A stretch of 64,000 nt of DNA from contig CM043966.1 in NCBI GenBank assembly GCA_014529385.2, positions 110,620,048 to 110,684,047 of the forward strand. Direction: 5' to 3'. How positions within the stretch are numbered: position 1 is the first letter of the stretch; the number at the start of each line of letters is the position of its first letter. Made by a program: the position numbers and the translations under genes. This document shows, piece by piece, positions 1 to 9,873 of the stretch. Origin of the DNA: Adiantum capillus-veneris. Its lineage: Eukaryota; Streptophyta; Polypodiopsida; Polypodiales; Pteridaceae. The notes beneath the pieces are model-generated. The model ran no database searches, was not told the DNA's origin, and was given only the letters and a program-made list of their open reading frames with translations.

Positions 1-604
1 ATTGTGGTAATCGATGAATAAGAAGCTATATACTATACGTGGTATAAGAAGCTGGATCAGAGCTTGGGAAGCTATGGATTGGGAGGCTATGGCAATATTT
101 GTCGAGGGGCTAGCTGGTGTAATAAAGTCGTTAGGGTTAAGGGGCCAATAAGGAGACGTGCACCACAACAAAGTTGCACCTCCCCCCAATTTTGAGCCAA
201 AAAGTGTCCTTTGATTTGTTGAAAAACTGATTATTACTGGGCCTTGCCTGTCTCTAACACGTGAGAAGCTTCATTTTGCATTGGAGAATGCGCTACGCTA
301 TGTATTATTCTGCAATAGGAGGCAGATTGCACTCAGATTTTTGTGATGAAACCATCTCTTCAACGCGCATCTTCTGCGCCTCCTTCGACTCGAATCTGAT
401 AAGGGGGGAGGGAGCTGTGGCTTGCGCCTCTTAGCTGGCCCACCACTAGCCCCTTTATCCTACAAAGAGTGAAGAAAGATTTGAGGCTGCCTGTATATTG
501 ATGTGCAACGAGGGAGCTGGGTGCCTAGCACGAGCTATTTATACATGTATGTATAAGTGCAGAGAAAGAGGGAGAGAGGCAAAAAGAACCGGGAGATCCC
601 ATTT

Positions 605-975
605 TCTCACCTTCAAATATAAAATTTAGAGGTAAATCTCAAATTTGTAGGCTTGTCGTATATGTCACTGTGTTGGCTTGTCGTGTATGTCACTCTTATA
701 CATGAGGAAATTGCGTGTGTGGGAGGCGAGGCATGCAGGCAACTCCAACATGCGTTCAAACATGAGCTGCATGGTCCTTGCAGAAGAGGCGGTTTGACCA
801 ATGCTCGAAAAAACTGTTTTTTCAAAAAGTTGGCAAACCTACATATGAGAAACAATAAAGGTAAATTAATTAAATTTGAAGGTTTTTACACCAAATTACA
901 CTAATTTTTTAAAAAATTTTGTAGGTTTTCTCACCTTCAAATATAAAATTTAGAGGTAAATCTCAAAATTTGTAG
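605..975 (+). repeat. Pair of direct repeats, about 46 bp each
   Basis: Nearly identical stretches at about 605-652 and 925-975 share the core CCTTCAAATATAAAATTTAG and continue through the following bases. They are spaced about 320 bp apart. The second copy lies inside the small inverted-repeat unit at 798-1012. No function is inferred. Confidence 0.7.
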
Positions 976-1012
976 GTGGGATAACTAAACCTAGGTTTTT
1001 TTCGAGCATTAG
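798..1012. repeat. Possible MITE-like unit with short inverted ends
   Basis: The left end AATGCTCGAAAAAAC (about 800-814) is matched in inverted orientation by the right end near 993-1011, which reads GTTTTTTTCGAGCATT. The interior is AT-rich and non-coding. Size (about 215 bp) and terminal inversion fit a small non-autonomous DNA transposon, but no clean target-site duplication is visible, so the call is tentative. Confidence 0.4.
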
Positions 1013-1127
1013 GTTGGACCCCTTGGCCCTCTCTCTCTCTCTTCCTCATATCTTTATTGTCTCTTGGGATAGTTTCCTACGACGTTAAAATTCTCTTCTT
1101 CTTTTGCCTCTCTCGTCACTAAATGAC

Positions 1128-1199
1128 ACCTCGATTTTAGGGGGGATCTATGATTGAAAATCAACCTCGATTTTAGGAGGGGATCTATGATTGAAAATC
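1128..1199 (+). repeat. 36 bp tandem duplication
   Basis: Two adjacent copies of a 36 bp unit starting ACCTCGATTTTAG begin at 1128 and 1164 and differ by only a base or two. Confidence 0.85.
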
Positions 1200-1449
1200 A
1201 ACATTTTCTATCGGTGAAGATCACAACCGTTTAGGTAAATGTGAATTCGAACTCGTTGTGAACTTGCATATGATCTAAGTGTAAATTATATGTGAGCTTC
1301 ATTTTGATGGTGTGAACTAAATGTGAACATGTTACAAACTCGATGTGAACTAGGATCGCATGCAAGACAAAACTACTTAATGTAATGTTACCTTTTTCCT
1401 TGCATAACAAAACACTAGTATACCTGCAAGTTGAAATCAATAAAAAGAG

Positions 1450-2737
1450 CTCTCAGGCAGAATGCCAATTGAATCCCCTAGCAAAAGCTGTCTCCATGAT
1501 ATTGGTGCATGCACTATTGTCCTAAGCGGGGATAAAATAGCTACAGATGGGGGATAAGTCATGGACAGGTGGGCAATAGATTCTATTTCTCCTTTACATC
1601 TAGATCAGATTCCTGATGAGATTCCAACTTTCTGAATTTTGTCCCCTATCCAAATAGCTTTGTGCATATTAGCCAAAGAAGTATCGATTTTTTTGGTTGC
1701 ATACTTTTGTCCCATAGTTTTTTGAATTTGAAGTACCAAGTGGCCTTCAGTCTAGGCTCACGTTCCATCTCTTGTTAAGGGTGACGTGTAAAGTGGACTA
1801 ATATCTTTTACCACTATATGGGGATGCTGAAGTTTAAAGCCCCGTTTCCACCCGAATGCCTTAAGGTGGGCAGAGTCGATGTTTGAGAGTTTTGGACAGT
1901 CCTCAACAAGAAAAAGAGCAACCCTATTAGAAATCAGCATGACTTCTCACGGTTGGAGGGGGAATTGAGTTAACAATTCTTCTCCCTTTTTCCATCTTTG
2001 AAGACTGTAGTTCCACAGGTCTCTCCAATAGGAAACACCTTTCTTATGACAACATAGTGTTGTTCTTATCTCTCATTCATTGACCGAGGCTATCGAGGGC
2101 AGAGGCCACCATATATACTGAATCCAACTGCCAAACCGGGATAGCACTCTTGGAGTGTTGAAAGACATTCATGTTCTATCTAGAGCGGTTTCAGGCTCCC
2201 CAAAGAGAAAACATCAGATCAGAGTCCTTAGCCTTGATCATATGAGGCGTGAAGAACACAGTATTCGAGTTAAGATCTATCCATCCTTTGCGTTTGAATA
2301 GGGAAAATTTGTGGAGATTTTTGAGGAGCAGACAAGCCCACTCTTGCTGGGAGTCTTCTAATGTATGAATAATGAGTTTGACTGCTATTTTGTCTGCCCA
2401 TCTGTTGATGTTTTTGACTCCTAGTCCTCCTTTGTCGTCTAAAAGACAACAAACATCCCACTTGACCTTTGCTGCCCCTTTTCTGAAAGGGTTACCCACC
2501 CAAAGAAAGTTTCTACACTACTTCTTAACCATTTCTAAATGAGACTCCGGTGGTCTCCAGTAGGTAAGGAAGAAGAGGACATAGAAGGCCAGAAAGTGAT
2601 TGATTACCACTACTCCACCCGCCAGAGAGTGAACCTTTCCATCTTTCCAATTTGGATCTGAACCTTTTCATGACCCACTCCCACCGTTGTTTAAGATTAA
2701 CTTTAAACCCAAATGGGATCCCCAGAAGTCTAAACAC
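1450..2737 (-). pseudogene. LINE ORF2 C-terminal region (post-RT), decayed
   Basis: Fragments at 2525-2737, 2191-2499 and 1758-1940 follow the reverse transcriptase in the same orientation. The first contains LGIPFGF followed by a W-rich stretch. The second contains DDKGGLGVKNINRWADKI, typical of the region after the RT thumb in plant LINEs (KGGLGV/I followed by N). Further sequence to about 1450 looks coding-like but has no recognisable motif, so the position of the final stop is unknown. Several frame changes separate the pieces. Confidence 0.7.
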
Positions 2738-2878
2738 TTCTCCATCCTACCGAACTTTACATCCTTGGGTACGTAGCTAGTCAGGGATGGGGGATAGAGA
2801 GGTTCTAATCCTTGTCTTGCTATAATTGATCCCTGATCCTGAGGATATGCAGAACGTTTCTATTGCCTGCCAGAAATG

Positions 2879-3259
2879 CTAAAGTGAACTTTCTTCATTG
2901 CAAAATAACGCATTAGTGTCATCGACAAATTGAGACAAGCATTGTTGTTGCTCACTATTTGATAGAGGAATGCCCTTAATTTTTCCTTCTGCCATCCTTC
3001 CTTTGACTAAATAGTTGAGGCCATCATCACTGATTTCCAATAGAAGAGGGGCCAGGGGGCAAACTTGCCAAATAGATCTGTTCAATTCAAAACACTCAGA
3101 GAGGACTCCATTCAGGGCTAACCTTGCCCTTGCATGCCCAAACAAGGTGGCTACATACCGGATCAAACCTGGCTCAAAACCCATTCTTTCAAGACTGATT
3201 AGGATGAAGAACCATTCGAGGTGGTCATACGCCTTATCAAAGTCTATCTTGGAAAACAC
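2879..3259 (-). pseudogene. LINE ORF2 reverse transcriptase palm, decayed
   Basis: An open stretch of 126 codons contains the conserved L1-type RT blocks in order: FSKIDFDKAYDHLEW (palm A region with the first catalytic Asp), QVCPLAPLL (usually QGCPLAPLL), and FVDDT near residue 113 (the catalytic pair, usually FADDT). Both catalytic Asp residues are present. The role would be target-primed reverse transcription of the element's own RNA. Flanking frames are broken, so no functional enzyme can be made. Confidence 0.9.
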
Positions 3260-3421
3260 ATAGTCAATGCCAATGTTTTCTGCATACTCAATTCCCTCCC
3301 AAAGGGCAATGACTGCATGTATGATCCTTCTCCCTTTGATTTAACCTTTCTGCTCTGAACATATCCATTTCATTAGCATGGGAGTGATCCAAAGTACAAC
3401 CACTTTGCCAAAAAAAATATA

Positions 3422-4246
3422 TCATGTATTCAACATTTTCAGAGGTCTCCAATTGGCTAGGTTTTCCTTGGAACGTTTCTTATGCAATAGTTTTATAATG
3501 CATGTGTTGATTGAGTATGGTAATGACTTGAATTTGACTGCTTCCTCCCAAACTTGGAGAAGAAAGGGGGCTAGAACAACTTTGAAAGTCTGAAAAAAAT
3601 TTGGCGGGTAGTCCATCAATCCCAGGGGATTTATGGGGGGCAAGAGATTGTACTACAGTCTTGATTTCAGAAATAGAAAAGGGGAGGTCGGCTAGTAGTT
3701 TGGACACTTCCAGTACAACTTTGAGCCTATGCTTCCAAATTTCCTCCCTTGCCCTATTGACTGGTTCTGAGATCACTTGTTTGGGACTAGAGAGCTTTTC
3801 AAAGTGGCCCCTTGCAAATGCAATGTTCTCCTTTTTGACTGTATGGAATTGTCCGAATCTATAAAAATAGGGGTGGATTCCCTAGTATGTTTCTTTCTAA
3901 GCATTTTAAACATTTCTTTGGAAGGACGATCTACCTTGCCTACCCACCATTCCCTAAAGAACAACAAAGCATGTTTATCGGCGAGATCCTCTTCTTGTTT
4001 CAGTTTGTACCTTAATTCAAAAATTGTATTCTGGGTTTCTTCATTTTGGGCCCCTAATTCCAACTTGTTTAGAGTACTATATATATGGTCCCTTCTCCTC
4101 CTCGTGATCATTGGGACCTCCTTGAATTTAGACCACAAATTCTGTGATTCTTTGATTGATGCTGAGGGAGAACCCTCAAATTGAGCTTGCCATACATTGC
4201 ATATTTCCTCTTGGACTATCGATAGCTTGAAGAGTGCAGAGTCCAT
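3422..4246 (-). pseudogene. LINE ORF2 linker and N-terminal RT fingers, decayed
   Basis: The stretch 3773-4246 is the charged linker between endonuclease and RT. At 3480-3776 the fingers region begins, with LAPHKSPGIDGLPAKFF, the block that opens plant LINE RT domains (usually KSPGPDG). A second frame at 3422-3643 continues with FKSLPYSINTCIIKLLHKK and NWRPLKMLNT, matching the usual IPKxxxPxxxxDxRPISL block. The change of frame between these pieces shows an indel near 3.5-3.6 kb. Confidence 0.85.
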
Positions 4247-4255
4247 ATGAAATCA

Positions 4256-4973
4256 CTAGTTTCGTATCTTACCGGCTTTATGGTCGACCACCGTTAATAC
4301 AGGATAGTGATCCAAAATGCAGGAGTTAAATTTAACCCTACTTTTGACCCTAGTGAAAGAGTTGGTCAAGGGAAGAGAGGTGTAGCACCGATCAAGCCTG
4401 GCTTTCCTTATCGTGCTTCCTCTTGAGTAGTTTTTCCAAGAGAAGCTATCTTCCTCCTCAGTGTCCCATAAGTCAAATCTATCCTTCAAGCCATCCCATG
4501 CTGTTTTTTCCCTGCCATTAATGATCGTGCCTTTTTTCAAGAATTTATCATGTGAAAACTTGACTATGTTGAAGTCCCCCATGAGGATGATGTCCCCACT
4601 GATTTGTGACATCTCTTCCCACAAGCGAGTTCTTTGGGCTATAGAACCTGCTGCATAAACTCACATTATGTGGCACCTAGCTCGTGAGGGAATGTACCGC
4701 TACCCAGTGTTCACCTACTAAGACAGAGGGGTTCTGAAGGAGTAGGTTTCTTGGGATTCCAATTGCGGTTCCCCCTGATACTCTATGATGGGAGGACGCG
4801 CACCAGCTCAGGGACAATGAAATTTCTCTAAGTCTTCTGGCCAAGTCCTCATTCGTGAGCTTGATCTCTTGAAGTGAGATAACTTCCACTAGATTATCTG
4901 ATATCCAAGATTTTATTTTCTTAGATTTGGCAGGGTTGGTGAAACCCTTAATGTTCCAAGTTAAAGCTCTCAT
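4256..4973 (-). pseudogene. LINE ORF2 endonuclease domain, decayed
   Basis: The ATG at 4973 opens ORF2 with MRALTWNIKGF and then LQEIKL, the first two blocks of the exonuclease/endonuclease/phosphatase fold (WNxRG and QExK). A second fragment (4256-4624) carries LMGDFN, ARLDRCY and LDHYPVL. GDFN is the conserved metal/catalytic block. LDHYP stands where SDHxP is usual, so one conserved Ser is Leu here. This domain nicks target DNA for insertion. The two fragments are in different frames. Confidence 0.88.
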
Positions 4974-5158
4974 CTATGGGCACATTTATTTTCTTTGCTT
5001 TGCTAGCCGATGACTTGGTAGTCTTTTGTCCCACTTGCTCATGAGCACGTTTTTTATCTTTCTGAATTTCCATCGTTGCAGGAATGGTGGATGAGGGGAT
5101 ATTTTCTCTGTTAGATTCTTCCGGTTGAGTGAAAGCGAGGTTGAGGTGAATCAGTGTA
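4948..5158 (-). pseudogene. LINE ORF1, C-terminal part
   Basis: Reading leftward from 5158, a frame runs through LNLAFTQPEESNRENIPSS and a basic tail (MEIQKDKKRAHEQ...) to a TAA at 4948-4950. It therefore overlaps the first 26 bases of ORF2 (ATG at 4971-4973) in another frame. Plant L1 ORF1 proteins are RNA-binding Gag-like proteins with a basic C-terminus, which fits. The N-terminal part, with the zinc knuckle, lies 17 kb away at 22465-22945 because TE-A was inserted at 5159. Confidence 0.75.
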
Positions 5159-7004
5159 TGTCACGAGGACGTGGCAACAGTTAACTATGTCATGAGGACG
5201 TGGCAATTTCTAACCTTAGTTGTTGGTTTCTTTCCAATGATTTTTGTTTTATTTTTGAGACCCTATTTTTGAACCTGCAAATGATCGGACATTGTATGGA
5301 CAATGTCAACGGTAGTTTCACCTGCAGACGGGAAGTTGGTCGGCACTAGAGTTCATATAGTAAGAGGATGTCTAGGCTTAGTGCAAGGTCATGTAGGTAC
5401 CCCCATCAACTTGGAAATTTGGTGGATACTAGGAAGTGAACTCAATAAAGGCATAAAGTCAAGGTGGGATCACCAACAGAAAGTATCCAACAGTTGGGCC
5501 ACATTGCACTTTTGGATGCGGTCCCAATGAGGATAGATGGTCAAATGACCAGTGGTAGCCCAACGGAAGCATCTCCTGAAATTTAGGAAACTGCTATTTT
5601 GGGCCGTGAAATGTGTTCGCGTCATTACCTTCGGAATGACAAGGGGAACATTTTACAACTCTACCGCAAAGTCAACTAGGCAACCGGTAGGGAGTTTTTT
5701 AGGCGAAAACCCCAAAACGGGAAAATGCATGTAATTGTGGAAAGTGACGCATTTTAGTGTATTGTGCTATTGCAATGAAGAGGTAGCATTAAATATTAAG
5801 CGGAGAGGCCTCATTCTGAAGAGCTATCACATGTTAAGAGCTATGGAGTGCTTCCTTTTCCCTCTATGTAGAGTGTGATGCTAGGAGTGATGCCTTGCAC
5901 CCTACGTGTAGTTATGTGATGCCCCACAAGAGGGATTTTCATTTGACTAATGTACAATTGTGTGGGTTCATGCACGATTACCGAGGCAAGAGCCTCTTGC
6001 ACATGTATTGGGTTAGCTAGTGGCTAATCTCCCATAGGTACAAGTGAATTCGGAGAGGTTTCATGTGTGAGAAATCTCATCCAATTCAAAGGGCAAGTAG
6101 CACCCCTACACATGCGGGAGCTCGAGGACTTTCTATGGATGCAATTGGCACGCAAAACGGAACCCAAAAAAGGGAATTACAGCCTGTTGTGTATTTTTGG
6201 AGGTATAGGGTTTCAGCCCTAAACGGTCCCAAATAACCCCAGGAGGTTCGGGGACACGAGGGAACTGTGGTAGAGGTGATCTGGCGCATTTTCGGGGTAG
6301 AAAACAGAGAATTCAGCATGCTGCGGATTCTCACCAGGTTTTGCAAAGTGTTCTTATGTGTCGAGAAAGTCATCTATTGAGTGGGGATACTATCTATGAA
6401 GTGTTCTAGTACAATTATGCTGCCGAAATCTAGCCAAAACAAGTGGATTTCAACCCAGATTATGCGAGACAGCTCGTAGGAAATCACACGTTTTATTCCC
6501 TCTGTTAAAGAATAAAGAAATATCGAAAGGGGTGCCAATTTTGGGGCCTACAAGTTGTCGGCCTACGCTCAGAGCATTCTAGCTTCTGAACCGTGTGTGA
6601 GCTTAAGTGTTAATTCCCGTCACAGGTTTCCTTTGCACATTCTCTGTGTGTGTGTCTAAAGTAAAGAGTTTCGGGTGAAAGCCAACGCATTAGGCAAAAT
6701 TTGGACTCACAAAGGGAGATTCTTTTTAGAAGATTTACCTATGATGTGACAACTCTGTCGGAATCTAAGTGAATCAAAAAAAGAATCTTCTAAAATATGA
6801 GGAATCTCATGGCGTGCTATATATCAGTAGATAGAGCTTGAAGAGGACATTCTAACTGTCAAACCTCCGCCAACTTTGGAGTTTGTTTGCAAAAATTTAT
6901 CCATGCGCCCGTTTTGGTAGAGAGAGGTAAAGTCAAACTCCTTAAAGGGCCCCTTTGTGAGTCCAAATTTTGCCTAATGCCTACCGCCCCATTGGCCGGT
7001 TTCA
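5159..7004 (+). repeat. TE-A 5' LTR
   Basis: The stretch from about 5879 to 7004 matches 21661-22464 over its whole length, apart from an extra 294 bp element at 6687-6980. Length without that insert is about 1.55 kb. It begins TGTCACGAGG and ends GGCCGGTTTCA (canonical TG...CA). The other copy ends GGCCGATTTTA. Near the start, a short unit (TGTCA-C/T-GAGGACGTGGCAA) occurs twice, at 5159 and 5189. The boundaries rest on the copy comparison and on the GTGTA duplication. Confidence 0.75.
6687..6980. mobile_element. 294 bp MITE-like element with 30 bp perfect inverted ends
   Basis: The left end 6687-6716 and the right end 6951-6980 are exact inverted repeats of 30 bp, starting GCATTAGGCAAAATTTGGAC. 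The other TE-A LTR (near 22430-22445) shows the empty site, reading through GCCAATGCCTACC without the insert. Inside, a second shorter inverted pair involves AGATTCTTTTTAGAAG (6717) and its complement near 6780. There is no coding capacity. The exact target duplication is ambiguous (2-3 bp), so the superfamily is not assigned. Confidence 0.85.
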
Positions 7005-7025
7005 AGGTTTTGTTGCCGGGACATC
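7005..7025 (+). other. TE-A primer-binding-site candidate
   Basis: Directly after the LTR end comes AGGTTTTGTTGCCGGGACAT. It resembles the tRNA-Asp-type site common in plant Tat/Athila elements over GTTGCCGGG, but its first bases have diverged. The tRNA assignment is an inference. Confidence 0.4.
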
Positions 7026-7086
7026 AATCACTTTTTCCTCAAAGAGTGAGCCTCGATTGTTCTGGATAAAGACAAAGAGTACAGGA

Positions 7087-8486
7087 ATGCGGGATCACGC
7101 TATGGCCGACAAAGGGAATGGCATTATGGAAGAGGGTTCCTCCTCAAAGGACAGACAAGAAAATGCTATGGTGTTCGAGATTGGCAAGAGCTCACGGCCA
7201 CGTCAGTATCTACCTTCTGTTGATGAGAATGTCCCTTCAGTAGTACATGGCTTTATGACTGGTCAGCTTGAGGATGATGCATTCAGGACTCAGTTAGTTG
7301 CCATGGTGAATTTCTTTTTGCAACTGGTGCATAACCCAAGGTTTATGGAGTTCTTGCAAGGGCCACCAGTGCAACAGCAAAATAGGCAACCTACACAGCG
7401 TACAGAGCTTGTTGAGGCTTAAGCCCAAGTACTTCATGCGACTCAGCAGGATAGGGAACACTCGCATGTTGCGGAGTCAAGGGCTCCAAAACAAGTTCCG
7501 TCCATGCTTGAACAGGTGGTTAGGATACCTATTCCAGAGTTTATGCCAGTTCAGCCCGCCACCTTTCAGAGCCCACATGCTGTCTTGAATGGACGAGGAA
7601 CAGGTTACCAGGCAATGCACCCAGCTTTTCCACCACCCACGGTACATCCTGGGTATTTCGAGGGTGGATCTGTGTTCCAAAGTATGGCTGGTTATGTGCC
7701 TCGAAGCCAGTCGTACATGCCAGGAACAATGTTTGGGGATATGCAAGGCATGATGCCAAACCCCATGTATGGTAGCATCAGCATGCAATAGGTTTTCAGT
7801 GCAACGAGGGCCAGTTTGGGGTGCCACAAGGTCATTTTGGGATGGCTGGTTTTTCTGGACAGCACCTCTAATGCAAAATGCTAATAGCCAAGATATGCCG
7901 ATCATGCCTACTACAGTGTCCATGTTGCAGGCCATTCCGTATGACACTGATTTGGGGGCACTGGGAAAGCCGCAAGCTTACAAAGAAGGTGGTGCACCTG
8001 TAAAGTTTACTACTTTCAGTGGCTTCGTGGATAAAGCCTCTCACTTTTCTCTAGTAGTTTTATACAACTTATGTAGGAGGGAATTTTACAGAGGCCTCTA
8101 AGGTGAGGAAAGCTGCCACTTTCTTAAAGGACAACGCACTTACATGGTGGATGAAACTGTTAATGCAAGGACAGGCACCTGCCACTTGGGTCTACTTCAA
8201 GAAAATGTTTGCATATGCTTGGCTGTCAAATGAATTTGAAGCCGATGTCATGGCAGATTGGCACCAGCTTACTTCAGCTATATGCAAGAGCATGTTGAAG
8301 TATAATCGGAGGTTTTGTAAAGGGTTACTCTTAGTGACCTCCTACAGATTTGTGCCATTGATGATAGAGCAGATAGAGAATTATTGTTGTGGGATGCCTA
8401 AAGGGCTTCGCGATTACTATACCAAGAACAGAGTGGCTACTTCACTCAGCTTATGGAAGTTGCTAACATTGGTCTTGCCTTGTTGA
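7087..8486 (+). pseudogene. gag: TE-A gag polyprotein, decayed
   Basis: The frame opens at the ATG at 7087 (just after the primer site) and continues to 7789 with an in-frame TAA at 7420 and a TAG at 7789, through a Gln/Pro/Met-rich region. It then shifts frame at about 7790-7800 and again near 8100. The last part has the retrotransposon Gag core: KFTTFSGFVDKASHF, then ATFLKDNALTWWMKLLMQG and APATWVYFKKMF, matching the usual AxxxLxxxAxxWW and TWxxFxxxF pattern. Gag forms the particle shell. A zinc knuckle follows at 8700-8860. Confidence 0.8.
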
Positions 8487-8676
8487 AAGGAGAGGACATT
8501 GGGTTTCCGAGAAACGACAAAGGAGGGCAACAAAAGAAAAATTCAGCACAGAAGCCCTTTGTGAAAATGGTTCCTGAAGCGTCATAGGGTTCAGAAAAGG
8601 CCACCTAAGACAAGGATTCAACCGGGACTTTTGGAGCGCAAGCAAAGAAACAGAAAAGGAAATCTTTTGTGTGCAA

Positions 8677-8840
8677 GTCGCTCGAGGAAAATAAGGTCCT
8701 AATTGGCTTAGAATAAATGCTTTATCTACGAGCAGCCTGGTCACTTTGCTAACAATCTGTCGCTCGAGGAAAATAAGGTCCTAATTGGCTTAGAATAAAT
8801 GCTTTATCTGCGAGCAGCCTGGTCACTTTGCTAACAAATG
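8677..8840 (+). repeat. 82 bp tandem duplication containing the TE-A zinc knuckle
   Basis: Copies begin at 8677 and 8759. The second encodes an intact CCHC knuckle (CFICEQPGHFANKC). In the first, the second Cys codon reads Tyr (CFIYEQPGHFAN) and the last Cys is lost at the duplication joint. A TAG/TAA-containing leader is included in both, so this happened in, or was followed by, a decayed copy. Confidence 0.85.
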
Positions 8841-9000
8841 TCCACAAAGGAAAAGACCAATTGACTTAGATGATAAGAGGACCAAAAAGGAAAGAAGCCT
8901 AAACCCACGACAGGTTTGGTGCTAGATATGGTGGGTGATAGGTCCAATACAGATGCCAGTGAGTTATGCAGGGCATGGGGTAAAGTTAGGGATCAGACGA
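8841..9000 (+). pseudogene. TE-A gag end / start of protease region, cut by TE-B
   Basis: After the zinc knuckle the sequence continues with a Lys/Arg-rich stretch and then TTGLVLDMVGDRSNTDA, resembling the gag-protease linker of gypsy elements. It stops at 9000, where the LTR end of TE-B (read on the minus strand as ...CA) begins. No protease active-site motif remains. Confidence 0.5.
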
Positions 9001-9873
9001 TGTGGTCGAGATGGAAAGACACACAACGCCTCTATAATCACCCAACACACACTGTTGGGATGATACACACACACACACTATGGGGCACTGCTCCGCTTAC
9101 ACAACCCACCTGGCCGAGACATGGAACGCACCGATGGAGTGAGAGGAGAGAGACTATCCATTTTCCCCCTCAACACAGAGACACATACACACACACACCC
9201 AAAACACTCAGCTAAAAAAAGGAAGATTTTTTATGTTTAGATACAATTGAGCTTGGGCCAACACCAATGGGGCAAATAGCTCAGACAATATTGATGAAAT
9301 ATGCCAGATACAATCACAAATTTGAGCAGAGGCTTCGCTCAAAGAAGAAACTTACACAGCCAAAAAAACAAAAAAATAGTGAGGAATTTGGAAACATGGA
9401 CAGTGCCATCGCATCCGGAACGTCCCAAAACCACAATCTACAATATCAAAGTGCTCAAATCTGACCCGGGATGAGTAGTTTATCGCCCAAACAGACTCAA
9501 AAAACAACAAAAACTCAGTTGCGATTGTTCCTCCTCTTCTCTCCACATTGTGATGGTTTTTTAATCACGTTTTTCAGTGTCCACACTTCACTTTATCACT
9601 TGGGAACCTTTGGCCTTTTGATTGACCTCAAACAGATCCTCAATAGGCCAAAAACTGGTCACGCATTGCGTTTTTGTCACCTTTTTGCATCATCCGCACA
9701 CCTGGCACTCAACCTTTTCCAATAATGCATCCTGAAATCATGTGAAGTGGCCCCCAAATACAGTTCTCATGATGACCTTTTTGCATAATCATCACAAGAA
9801 AACATTCCGGTTGTGTCCTCGCTTACCACGTGCAAGTCTTGACCTCATTCGACCTCCTAACGCCACTGGACGT
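9001..9873 (-). repeat. TE-B 3' LTR, distal part
   Basis: This is the reverse complement of the TE-C LTR from about 10140 to 11013, at clearly lower than perfect identity. Its outer end (TGTGGTCGAG at 9001) is the complement of an LTR ending in CA. It joins, after removal of TE-C, to 15618-15846 to make one LTR of about 1.1 kb. Confidence 0.85.

Larger units (their letters stand above)
1..1449. other. Non-genic AT-rich stretch
   Basis: No supported coding region is seen; the short open frames here are unrelated to any family I recognise. The stretch contains a pair of direct repeats (about 605-652 and 925-975), a small inverted-repeat unit (798-1012) and a 36 bp tandem duplication (1128-1199), listed separately. 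The 3' end of the minus-strand LINE probably lies near its right edge, but no clear poly(A)-derived T tract marks the boundary. Confidence 0.6.
1450..5158 (-). mobile_element. Decayed L1-type LINE, main part (ORF1 end + ORF2)
   Basis: The minus strand shows, in the expected order, the end of ORF1, an apurinic-type endonuclease domain, a linker, a reverse transcriptase and a C-terminal region. All are broken by frameshifts and stops. This is the layout of plant L1-clade non-LTR retrotransposons. The right edge at 5158 is where TE-A inserted; the LINE resumes at 22465. The left (3') edge is uncertain: coding-like minus-strand sequence persists to about 1450, with no obvious poly(A). ORF1 and ORF2 overlap by 26 bp. 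Confidence 0.85.

Noticed and set aside
3015-4658. Plus-strand open frames over the left LINE
   Set aside because: The minus strand carries the ordered endonuclease and RT motifs; plus-strand frames are shadows.
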